64,000 bases of DNA from contig OZ237737.1 in NCBI GenBank assembly GCA_965178125.1, positions 806,001 to 870,000 of the forward strand, read 5' to 3'. Below, piece by piece: positions 9,800-20,500 of this stretch; within the stretch, counting starts at the first letter, position 1, and the number at the start of each line of letters is the position of its first letter. The notes under the pieces were generated by a model, which had not been told where the DNA came from, ran no database searches, and saw only the letters and a list, made by a program, of their open reading frames with translations. Source of the DNA: Bilabrum cf. latius (taxonomy: Eukaryota > Bigyra: Bicosoecida > Bigyra > Bicosoecida). Both the position numbers and the translations under genes were made by a program.

Positions 9800-12700
9800 T
9801 CACTCAAACCCCGCTGCCAGTGCCGCAGCCCAGTCAGCCGCGATCGGAAGACTCACATCCTACCGCAACCGCGCTGCAGCTGCAGCAGCAGGGTTACTGG
9901 CGGGGTCTGCGACCCTAACCTTGCGGCCCCTGCCACCACCACCTCCAGCACGTCTGCCGCCAGCCGCAGCAGCATCCTCGAAGCCAGGCACCGCCACAGC
10001 CGCGTGACCACCAAGCTGCTCCCACCCTAGGAATCGCAGCCGCAGCTGCCCGCGGCCAGATGTGGCACCCTTGACTGCATCAGCGAGCCCCAGGCAAGCG
10101 CTGGCCGGCAGCGAGGCGAACACCTGCTGCCCGCTGCTCGCAGACCCCAGCGCTGCGTCCTGCACGCCGTCGATTACGCTCTCACCGTCGAGATCGTCCT
10201 CAGCCGATGGCTCGGCAAGGATCCTGGCCCCCCTGCGGTCGAGCTCGGCGTAGATGCCCCCGAGGCTGACGGAGGATCCAGCCGAACCGCCGAGGCCCTC
10301 GGAGCTCTCCACCTCCGCGGTGGCCAGCAGGCACGGCCGCATGAGCCCGGGGTCAGCAGACAGAAACGCTCGCTCGATGGCACGGCGCGCAGCGGCCGCC
10401 AGCTGCGAGGGCCCTCTGTGCGTGGAGTCCCCGTGCAGCGACACGTCCGTCACCACGGCAACGACACCCTGCATGGGTGAAGCGCTGAGGGGACCAGAGG
10501 CCGCCAGCTGAGCGAACGCAAGCTTGGCACCGTCTCGCGCCGCGCTCAGGTGCGCTGCTCCCTGGGTCCCGTCCAGCAGGAAGCACGTGGGCTCCGCCTG
10601 CGGAGGCCCCTGGTCAGCAGACGCATCTCGGGAAGCAGCCGATGCCTTCCCACCGCGGCTGGACGAAGCGGCCGCACCGCTCGTCGACCTCGAGGTCGAC
10701 GACCCTGGGCCAAGAGCCCATACCCTGCGTGCGTCTGCTGCTGGCCAGCCAAGCAGCCTTGCGGCCACGCGTGCCCCGTGGGAGGGCCACGCGCCGGCCT
10801 TGCCGCCAGCTTCGGACGCATCTGCCGGGGGTAGCTCCACCTTGCCGTGGGCCAGCCGCTGGAGGGCACGGAGCCACGCCTGCGGCAGCCTGGCGACGGC
10901 CACTTCGAACTTGTTGTGGCCGTTGGGGCTCTTCTCCATGCACCGAGGCCCGAGCTGCAGCTCGTCCAGCGCAGGTGAAAAGGGCAGGCTCGGCGCGCCC
11001 GCGGCCTTCTCTGCCTGCTCGGGGGTCGGCGCGACCGTCTCTCTGTACTGCACCTCGGGCTCCTCCAGAGCCACCTCGATGCCGTCACCCATGGCCGCAG
11101 ACAGCGACCTGGCGCACACGTCTAGGTGCAGCTCGCCGGCACCAGCCAGGATCCAGCGTCCTCCGGACTTGCTACTGCTGCCGGCACCTCCAGCAGACCG
11201 GGTGGCTTCGCGCCATGCCTTGGCCAGGGGATCCACGCGGGTCATGAGGCGCAGCTCGGCAGCCAGCGCGGCTTGCACGCTAGGGCCAGCGCGCACGGGA
11301 ACGCCGTCCGCGTCGACGAGCCGTAGAGCGGCCTCCACCACCGGCTCGACAACGAGCCTGAGGGGCTGCAGCACCTTGGCCACCGGCGGTGGCAATGCAC
11401 CTGCGGAGGGCGGCGCCCACAAGACGCCGCGGCAGCTCAGCGAGCCCGCCACCCCCTCGATCGCCACGACATCGCCCGCAACCGCAGACTTGGCCGGAAC
11501 AGCGCCGAGGTGTCCTCGCAGCCGGTGCACGCGCCCGACTGTAGCCTTGCGCCAAGCCAGCCGCGCCCCGCCCTCGGCGTCCGAAGCAGGCATGGGGCCG
11601 GCAGCTGCCGAGTCCTCGTCATCGAGCACCCAGACCTTGTCACCCTGGGCCAGCCGCCCGGCGTACACCCTGGCGTACGCAAGCAGACGACCGCTGCCGC
11701 CGCCCGACGAATGCTTGCCCGACGAGTGCCCTTCTGCGCCGGCCGCGGCAGCCGCTGATGGCGGAAGCAGCCTTGACACGTAGGCCAGGGTGGGCACGAA
11801 GTCGCCCGCTGCCGCGCGCGCTGCTGCCGCCACTGTGCTGCGTGCACTCGGGTCCTGTGCGGACACGGCCTCTGGGTGGCACAGGGCAGGGACCCGCCAC
11901 GACTGCGAGACAGCGGGCGGCGGCAACACGGTGCGCACGGCGTGCACCAGCACATCAGAGGCAGGGAACACGCGCGAGAGCACCAGCCGGCGCCAGTCCC
12001 TGCGAAGCTCCGCCCCGCTCTTCTGCTTGCGCGAGGCAGCCGACCCGCCGGCGCTCCCGTCGCTCTGGCGGGCCAGGTCGAGCACCGCGCGCTCCGTGGC
12101 GCCCTCCCAGCGCCCCAGCCTGGACAGCTGCTTGGCCATCGCGTCGTGCGCTTCGGACGCGTCCGCCGCCGTCACTGCGTCTGCCCTCCTCCTTGCGAGC
12201 ACCGCGACGGAGTCCACGGCGTCGAGCCCCAAAGAGGCGAGCGCCCTGGCCGGCGACTTGCGGAAGCGGTCCAGCACGGCCTCGTGAGCGGCCTGGGATG
12301 CGGATGCCGCGGCCGCATCGGCCTCTGCGATCGAGACACCGGATTTGGCCGACTCCTTCCTGGCCTTGCGAGCGGCCCGCGCGGCGGCCATGTTCGCGAT
12401 TGAGGGGGCAGACACCAGCCACCCCTCCAGTCCGCTGCCCACCAGAACCTCGCCCTTGGCCCACTCCAGGGGACGCGAGGCAATCCTGGCAGCCTCCGCG
12501 GCCTAGCCACCGGCTCGGATTACAGGCTCGGCAGCAGCCCGCAGGAGCTTGTTGACGGCAGCCACAACGGCGTTCGCCTTCCGCGCGGCCTCCAGCGAGC
12601 TCAGCTTGAGCGCCATCTGCAGGCGGTCCGCCTTGTTCACCACCACGATGGGGCGCACCCCCTGGCGCACCGCAGCACGAAGTACCACGGCAGTCTGCGC

Positions 12701-14447
12701 ACGCGGACCCTCCGCCGCGTCGACCACAAGTAGAGCACCGTCGCACAGCCGCAGAGCGGCCGAGACCTGGGCAGCAAAGTCTGCGTGGCCGGGGCAGTCC
12801 AGCAGGGTCAGCCTCATCCTGTCGGTGACGGCATCTGCGTCCGGTGGCAGCGCAGCCTCCGGCACTGTCAGCGGGCTCACCCCTCCGTCCTCTGCCATGG
12901 ACTCCTCCACAGCAGGGGTTGGGTCGGCATCGCCACCGGCGCCCGCACCTGCAGCGGCAGACTGTTCCTCCTGGTCCTCGACCGACGACTCGCCTTGCCG
13001 CAGCTCCGCGAGCGCCTGCTTCGCGCAGGCTTCTTTGGCAGCCCTGAGTGCCTTTCGCTTCCCCTCCCCCTTCGACACCACCACCGCGGACCGCTCGGGA
13101 CCCCCATCGTAGTGCGCCGTGAGGAGCCCGCTCGGGCGCGTGATCAGCACGGCCACGCGCGGCTCCAGCACGTACTCGGCTGCCCAGCCCCTGGCCTTGC
13201 AGTACCGCGCCAGCTGCAGCCTGGCCGTGTCGCCTGGCAGCTGCGGGACGATGCCCCTGCCACTGCCCCTGCTCTTGGGCTTGGCGCCGGCGGCAGGCGG
13301 CAGCGCACCGCGTCGAATAGCTTGGCCCAGGCACACGTACACGCAGGCCGCAGCAGCGCAAGCCCGGGGCCCGCGCGGCCTGAACTCGATCGAGGCGGCG
13401 CCTCGTTTCTTGTACCTCAGCACGGCAGTCAGTCCACTCGTCCCACCGCGAGGGGCGCCTGCTCCCGAGGCAGCCCCGCCGTCCCCGCCACCGCTAGAAG
13501 CCTCGTCTTTGTCACTCTCCGCGAGCGTGGATACGATCCGTGCTGACGCCAGCACCGCACCGAAGTCCAGGCCAGCAGCCTCGTCCTCGCCGCCACCCGC
13601 TGGCGTTGCAGCGCTGAAGAGAAGAGCCAGGCGCTCCTGCCCCTTCTGTCCTGGTCCGAGCTCCAGCAGCGAGATGAGCTCGCTGCGCAGCCACTCGCCG
13701 TCCTTGCGTGCCTCCACGCCACGCAGCGCCATGGCGGCGCGGCCCTCGAGTGCTCCGCCGCCCCCGAAGTGCTTGCCACCGTCGCTGCCCGTGCTCGACG
13801 ATCCGGTGGAAGAGGAAGAATCTGGAGATGATGGACGATCCTCGGACATTGACGCTTCTGTCGCTACGCGCGCTCGGTGGCGCCGTTTCTTGCGCTTCTG
13901 AGACTTGGAAGACACGGACGAGCCGGTGTCGGACGATCCTTCCGCGCACTTCGGCTCCGCACCGCCGTTCGTCTCGACACCTCGTTGCAATACTTTGAAT
14001 ACCGCCTTTACCTCGCTGGATAGAGCGCCATCCGAGTCGCATTGCAAGGCGGCTGCCGGCGCTGGTGCGGCACGTCTGGTCGTGACGTCGCCACCACGCT
14101 GGTCGATGTAGGCAATTGGTGGCAGGCCCTCATACTCTAGGGTCACGCCTGTCGCACTGATAGTAATGCCACGTTCCTTCTCTTGCGCATCAGTATCGAG
14201 TGAGCGCTTGGTACCGCTCCCAGTCTTGGACTGCAGCCCCGCTCCGGATAGGAGGGCGTCTGATAGCGTTGTTTTGCCGTGGTCCACGTGAGCGATCACG
14301 GCAACATTTCTTGTAATGAGTCTGTCATCATTGCTGAAGACAGATTGCTCAGCTGAGCTTGGGGTACGCTCACTGAGGCGTGTTGATGCAGTTGAGACCA
14401 CTGTAGCGACAGGACTAACTGGACTAACTGTCCGCCTCGCCTTCCAT
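9800..14447 (-). CDS. Divergent EF-2-type translational GTPase with large G-domain insertion
   Basis: Main exon 14333-9800, probably preceded by a short exon 14447-14374 across a 40-nt intron (GTGAGC...TTCAG). This gives about 1,535 residues, stop TGA 9802-9800. TAG is Gln at 12503-12505 and 9860-9862, plus two in the proposed first exon. GTPase motifs: AHVDHGKTTL (P-loop), EKERGITI (switch I), DCPGHADF (G3), VVNKADRL (G4). Later EF-2 landmarks: GSGLEGW, AGAGELHLDVC, VQYRETV, EKSPNGHNKF, and HGDSTHRG, which keeps the His at the diphthamide position. Between switch I and G3, where EF-2 has about 20 residues, there is an insertion of about 440 residues; domains II and IV also carry Ala/Gly-rich insertions. 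It is more like EF-2 than EFL1 in domain IV, but too divergent for me to take it as the housekeeping EF-2; a ribosome-biogenesis or specialised paralogue is possible. The start is uncertain: no in-frame ATG precedes the P-loop without the small intron. Confidence 0.85.
13000..13230 (-). other. dsRNA-binding-like domain inside the GTPase insertion
   Basis: Within the G-domain insertion (about residues 392-469) the order LQLARYCKARGWAAEY, then a short strand-rich stretch, then KGEGKRKALRAAKEACAKQA resembles the alpha1-beta-beta-beta-alpha2 layout of a double-stranded-RNA-binding motif. The second helix has the lysine-rich G-x-G-K-K-x-A...A start that contacts RNA. The match is by eye only. Confidence 0.45.
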
Positions 14448-14861
14448 GGCGAGGGGGATCAGTTGCAGAAACTCTAGTAGCTGAAGGCCTGACTTGCTTG
14501 CTTTGCCCTGAAGCTGGTGCGAGACCAGCCAAAGAACGAAGTTAATTGTGACTGAATGCTTCGGTTGATTTCCAAGGATCGGATCAAGGATTTTCAAACC
14601 GGAACACGATATTTCCAGGAATCCTCTCCACGGAAGACTCTGTGACGTGAGCAAGACTGCCAAAAAGACGCAGCTTCTTACAAGAGCGCGCGCGAAGTGG
14701 AAAGTAATCGCATGAAACCCCTTCGAGCAAGAACCGTTCCAAAGTTCCACGTGGTACTAGCAACCCATTGCACTGCTGCTTGCCGGCGCAACCAGGGCCG
14801 CAAGAGATCCGGATGACCCTACCGGCTCGCCACTACATTAACTGCCCGCAACTGCAATTCA
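14448..14861. promoter_or_regulatory. Intergenic region upstream of the EF-2-like gene and 3' of the SLC44 gene
   Basis: Both neighbours are on the minus strand. The reading frame of the proposed first EF-2-like exon stays open upstream to about 14750, so the true start could lie further up. No TATA-like element or other gene was recognised. Confidence 0.35.
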
Positions 14862-16946
14862 TCAGCGGTACGTGGTGGGAGCCCCCAGCCCAGCAGGAGC
14901 TGCCTGAGGGTACTGCGGCACGGGTTTGCCCTTGGCCGGCCCTCCCGCACCTGCATCGCTGTATGGAGGATGTCCCGCCCCTCCGCGCGGGGCAGCTGCT
15001 CCGGGCCCGACTTGGTTGCCGCCCGCGAATCGACCGTACCCTGCGCTCTCGATCAGCGCAGGGTGAACCCCATAGAAGGTTCGGAAGAACTCGCCGAACT
15101 CCTGGGGATGGTTCGCCAGCAGCGCCTCGGGGTCCTGCGCGAAGAGCACGAACACCGTCTTGACCCCCGCTTCCACGGCCCCTGACACGAGCACGCTGAG
15201 GAACAGCCCCGTGAAGAAGGCGAGCACAGCGGCGAGGATGGTCATTGTTGTCCGGGTGTCCTTGCTTGCCTCGGCCGTGATGAGGAAGCCCACGCCGGCC
15301 CCTCCCACCGCGCTGATGCTTGCCACCACAAAGCAGCCCAAGGAGAGCGCCCGGTCGATGACGATGTCGTTTAGGAGTGCGTCCCAGCCGCGCCGCTGGA
15401 AGAGGTCCATGACGCTCTTGCCCGACTCCAGGAAAGGCTTGTTGTAGACGGCCACGAACACGTAGGCGTAGGAATTGATGTACTTGATCACGTCGCGAAG
15501 GATGTTCACGAGGCACTGCGGGCGCGGAGGACGTGGCGAAAGCATGTACTCATCCATACATGTGCACGAACGATTCGGGCGAGTACACGTCACACAGAGA
15601 GACTCGACCGTGGAGCCAACAACATAACGAGTTCCACATCCAGGAAAGCGTGCGGTGACCAGAATCACCCATGTGCGTATTATGCTCTCACCTCGGCCAG
15701 GCAAAGCAGACAGGCCTCGCAGAAGTTGCCCTCCCGCTGCTGCCTCCTCCTTGCATTCCTCAGTACAGCGGACAGGGCCTCCAAAAAGGCAACGAGGAAC
15801 GAACCGAAGGCGATGCTGCCCAGGGACTTGCTCCAGCTGTTGCACACGGCCTGCCACGCGGGCGAATCCACGCTCTTGGAGCTCCCGTCCTGGTCGTTCG
15901 TGAACCACCAGTGGCCGATGGTGCCCGACACGGTGGTTGCGACGGTGTTCTTGACGGTCTGCGGAGGCCGGGAGGCGAGGGGGGAAGGGGGTTCCAAGTG
16001 GTAGAAACAAGCAAGACTACAGAAGCAGGAGTAGCGCTCGAATTGAGAAGCATCGCGCCGAGACACACGCCAAATCCAAAAGGTCGGTCGGATGTTCATG
16101 CGATTGTATCGAACCAAGACACCCCCTCAGGCTCACCATGGATCCCCAGTATAGGGACAGGAGAAGCACGAAGCCGACTATTCCGGTCACTGCGGAAAAG
16201 CCAGTGTTGTCCCCGTCCGGATTCCCGTCGTCGTCCACAGCCAGGTCCCTGCTTGCAGGCATCGTGTAAAGGATGCGATCTCCCGACGCAGATCTCGCCG
16301 GGCTCTCCTGCTCGTTCTGCGCGCTGTCAGTGCCGCTCCCGGACTGGTTCACCGTGACCATCACGCCCACCACGGCGAGCACCCAGAGCGTCACCCAGGC
16401 GGCGTTGATGAATATCGAGGCAAAGGCGTACACGATGGAGCCCCAGTAGGTCTTCAGCACGTTTGCCGCCAGCGAGAGGGTGGCGGCAGCGAATGGGATG
16501 CGGTCGCGGATGCTGCACCAAAACCACACTGACAATAGCGCCAACAAGATGAAAATGATGGAGCCAAACGGCACCATAAACGCCATAACGATTGCACATG
16601 CGATGTTAACTGCTATTGATGTCCATACCACGCAGGTCAGAAGCGCTCCCGCGCATGTCGCCACGAAACTGAGCCACACGGCAGACGCGATCATGCCAAG
16701 GACAATGGCCGCACCGAGTGCGCTCATGAGCTCGGCCGTGTCGATCGCATTGTCACTGCGAGCTTCTTTAGTACTGCCTTCACCCGCGACCAGCTCAGCC
16801 TCTCTGTTGAGCAGCGGTACGCCGAGCCCTAGCCCGAGACCAACGATTGCCAATGCATGGATCCAGAACAGGGTGGCGCATACCATGTCCTGGCATTGAA
16901 ATGTCTGTGCAATAAGATCAAAACGATACAGGATGATAGCAATCAT
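14862..16946 (-). CDS. Choline-transporter-like protein (SLC44/CTL family)
   Basis: Three exons: 16946-16137, 15958-15692 and 15515-14862. Introns are 178 and 176 nt (GTGAGC/GTGAGA donors, CCGCAG/CCGCAG acceptors), all phase 0; 576 residues, ATG to TGA. About ten hydrophobic segments are visible. Family features include the central GTIGHWWF segment after the first intron, the cysteine-rich EACLLCLAE stretch, and the C-terminal INSYAYVFVAVYNKPFLES region followed by two more spans, matching the PF04515 core. Members are plasma-membrane or mitochondrial transporters for choline and related amines. The cytosolic C-terminus is Pro/Gly/Ala-rich with a YPQAAPAG-type tail. It has no in-frame TAG, unlike its neighbours. 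A short acidic loop (DLAVDDDGNPDGD) lies between spans. I do not infer a substrate beyond the family. Confidence 0.9.
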
Positions 16947-17537
16947 GCCTAATCCTGCGGTGATGATGTGCGCTTTTCCGTGAAATCACCCCAGCTCTTA
17001 CGTTTAACCTAGGGGCATTGGGTGCCGTCTTTGGATCAGTTCGAGGGGTCTACGCAACCAATTGATCTTGATCATAGTAACCCTGACCACTGTATGCCAT
17101 GATGAACGGATTTAAATGCTAATCTTGTGGGTGGAAGAGGCAGGGGATCCAAAATTCTTTTGTGGGTGTAGTAGAACTTTGGTGAACGTTCTTTTGGTGC
17201 CAGTGGTTGCGACCATTCGCAGCGACCTGCGACAATAAATTGTGGATTGTCGATCCAATGTTCAGGTTGTAATAATCGCAGTCTTAGGGTCATTGGTTTG
17301 GTCCCTGGTTCGTTTAGCGATACAATCACTTAATTTGTGCTGGCGTTCACGAACGGAGGGCGTGAGAGTCGTGAATACACATTTGATGGGCAGAAAATTG
17401 TCTCAAGAAGTCAAGGCTGCCTTCGGTTCGGTCATCGATGTGTTTGCATCAACTCCCATGTCCAATCTGTCCGACACTTAACACTCTGCCCGTAAGAGCG
17501 ATAATCTATTGCCTTCCTTCAATAACTACCGCAGGCC
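16947..17537. promoter_or_regulatory. Promoter region of the giant CUB/cadherin/IPT gene
   Basis: Lies between the starts of two divergently transcribed genes (SLC44 on minus, giant gene on plus) and is richer in A/T than the flanking coding DNA. It contains the GTGGTTGCGACCAT element at 17203-17216, also found upstream of the next giant gene. A plus-strand open stretch at 17242-17481 looks random and is not called. Confidence 0.4.
17207..17215 (+). promoter_or_regulatory. Shared upstream motif TTGCGACCA (copy 1)
   Basis: Lies about 0.3 kb before the ATG of the giant gene at 17538, within a 14-nt string GTGGTTGCGACCAT that recurs upstream of the gene at 35691. Confidence 0.35.
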
Positions 17538-20500
17538 ATGGCCGGATACGGGTCAACTACTGTCATGTGGGCGTGTCTTGTGGCCCTGCTATCAAGTCAC
17601 GTTGATGCTAACTGCTCCGGTACTCGTCGGTATTATATCCAAGCTAGTGGTGCTATTACGTAAGATTCAACCCAGACCAAGTCCGTTTCGTTGGCCGAGG
17701 TTCCCAATGGTTGCTTGCGCATCAAGGGTTACTACTGATGTTATGCGCGTTCGCGGTTTGCGCTTGCTACCTTGTACGTGCAGGCTAACGGATGGATCAG
17801 GATCAAGGAACTACGTGAGTCCATGCACAATGTGACTTTTTGTTTCGGCCTGTCCGACTTTACGATAGCCACTAGGGCGGTTGGTACCCAAGTCGAACGC
17901 GTGCACCGGGCTTTGCCTCTGCTGGACTAAATAATTAACCCCTCTAATTCAGCCTTAGCCATGACGCAGCAAAATCGAGAGAATTGCTATTGGTACGTTT
18001 ACAGTCCTTCTTATGCCTACACTGTGAGACGTCAATGCTGGCTTGCCGTGCTGTTATAGTGTGCCACTCAACTCAGTCTGTAGTCAGCGCCCTAGCATGC
18101 TATGTTGTGTCTTCGCCCCGTGTGCGCAGTGGTACCGATTTACGTACTTTGACCTGGAATCTGATAGCGGCTGCGACTCGGTGAGAAACTCTATTGCAGA
18201 CGGGACAAGCAGTGGGCAGAACCATGCTTGGCTGCTTCTATTTTGCATCCGTCCCCATCCCACGAATTCTATCCCCTTTTTGCAGTGGGACTGGGTTCGT
18301 GTGCACACAACGAGTTGGGGTGGAAGGTTTTGTGGGCGTGGGACCAGCCGCAGTCCCGGGAGCGGGAGCTACTCAAGCTACGTAAGAGCCACGATGGTGA
18401 CCCTGAGGCCTCGACAATCGATGCATTTCCCAAACACAGCAGCGCTTCGAGCCTCGTACCGCATTCCGCTCGCAGTACGGGAGCACCTTTGGTATCAACT
18501 TTAAGACCGACGGGTCTGTCACGTACCAGGGCTGGACCGCGTACATTTACTGGAACTGCCCCTCAGGCAGGTGAGCCTGCTTGGGTGGATGCTGTCTCTG
18601 TTGGTAGCCGTGCAGTCAATGCATCTGAGTGCCATGCCTACAACTCTAATTTCCGCTCAAAGCACGCCGCAGGTACCACCACTACAACGCAAACCAATGC
18701 CGCACCTGCGGCGTGGGCCACTACCGGAGCGGCTGGTCCAGGGCCCGTGCGTGCACCCGCTGCAGCACGGGGTATTACCAGCCGAGCAACAGCCAGAGCA
18801 GTTGTCGGGTCAGTGGTAGGGGCTACTACGTCAGCTCAACTGGATCTCGATACAGGTACGCATGTCCTGCGGGTCGCTATGGCTCTTCCAACGTGCAGCG
18901 GGCGTGGACGTGCACAGGCACCTGCGCGCCCGGCTACTACTGTCCGTCAGCGTCCACCACCAATCGACCTTCCGGAAGGCAGTGCGCCGCAGGGAGGTAC
19001 GGTACAGGCGGAAGCAGCTCCTCGTCCTGCACTGGAGCCGTGTCCCGGGGGTACTGCAGCAACGCAGGTGCGACGTCCTCCACCGGGCACGCTCGGTGCG
19101 GGCCAGGCAGGTACTGCACTGGCGGAAACTCCTGTAGCGCGCAGCGAACTGCCTCCCGCGGCTACTACGCCAGTCCGGACACCTCAAGCACCACGCCACG
19201 TACAGGACAGACCCAGTGCCCCGCTGGTCATTACTGCTCCAATGGCATCCGGTACAAGTGTCCTGCAGGCAGGTACCGCTCCAGCAGGGGCGGGTACTAT
19301 TCATCTCAATGCTCGGGCTAGGTGAGTTTTGTTGGGAGAGTGTTTATGTTGCTCTTTATGTGAAACAGGCAGCTACTTTCAAAGTATGCTTGGTCTTTTG
19401 TAGACCGCATTGGAACTTCTTGCCAAGCCGCTCTTGGACGTCTCTTCTTCCGTCCCTTCGCCTGCAACCCCCCTCGCAGTGCGCCGCCGGGTGCTACTGT
19501 CCCGCCGGCTCCACCTCAAGCTGTCCCAACCTTTGCGGATCGGCGGCGTACTACTGTCCCGCTGGTAGCGGATCGCGCATCATCGTCCCCACAGGGTACT
19601 ACAGCTGCATCCCCGGGCAGGAGCCAACCGCATCAACGGCAGCACGCAGAAGCCACAGGTGCTCGTGTCCTGCGGGCCACCGCTGCCAGAACGGCATCAA
19701 GGAAGCATCGCTCCGCTGGACAGACAACGTCTGCAAGCCTGACGGCACCGGGGAGGCCAACATCGACGAGAACGTCAGGAGTGCCACCGCAGCAACCGTC
19801 GCTACCTCGGGCGTCAGCGGCGGCTCCTACCGGGTCAAGTCCCAGACCAAGTTTGCTACTGCCAGCGGATGCTCCCAGTCTGCTCCTTTCGAGGTGACGA
19901 GCGGGGGCGTGGTGCGGCTCAAGTCGGCTCTGACTGGGGGACTCTCTGCGGAATAGTGCACGGGGTACGACATCGTGGTGTCCTACCGTTTCGCTGGGAC
20001 GGACTTCGACTGCGACATTGAAGTGACCGTCAACGACATCAACGAGGGTCCGTCCTTCGGATCTTCGTCGTATGTGCGTGAGGTTGAGGAGGACAAGCCC
20101 GAGGACACAGCGGTCGGGCAGGCGCTTTCTGCGTCTGATCCCGACCGTGGCCAGGAGCTCACCTTCTCGATCGTCAGCGGCAACTCCGGCAACAGCTTCC
20201 GCATCGGTACCTGTTCCGGGCAGATCTACACGACAAAGCCACTCGATTACGACACCGGCACAAGGTCTTTTTCTCTTCGAGTACGTGTCACGGACAGTGG
20301 AGACCCGGCTCGCCACGCAGAAGTCCCCGTGACGGTGCGCGTGACCAACCGCAACGAGCCCCCGATCTTCCCTACTTCAGGCGACTACTCATTCCAGGTC
20401 GCAGAGTCTACTGCTGTTGGTGGAGGCGTGTCTCCGACCAGCGCTGGGGCCACGGACCCGGATGGTGATACTCTGACGTACTCGATTTTGAACGAGGACA

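Noticed and set aside
10524-11783. 419-codon plus-strand open frame opposite the EF-2-like gene
   Set aside because: Shadow in GC-rich DNA; Ala/Ser/Pro/Arg-rich with no recognisable features, while the minus strand encodes EF-2 motifs.
9800-14447. EFL1/RIA1 (60S maturation GTPase) as the identity
   Set aside because: Domain IV motifs (VQYRETV, EKSPNGHNKF, HGDSTHRG) look closer to EF-2, so only the EF-2-type superfamily is claimed; EFL1 is not excluded.
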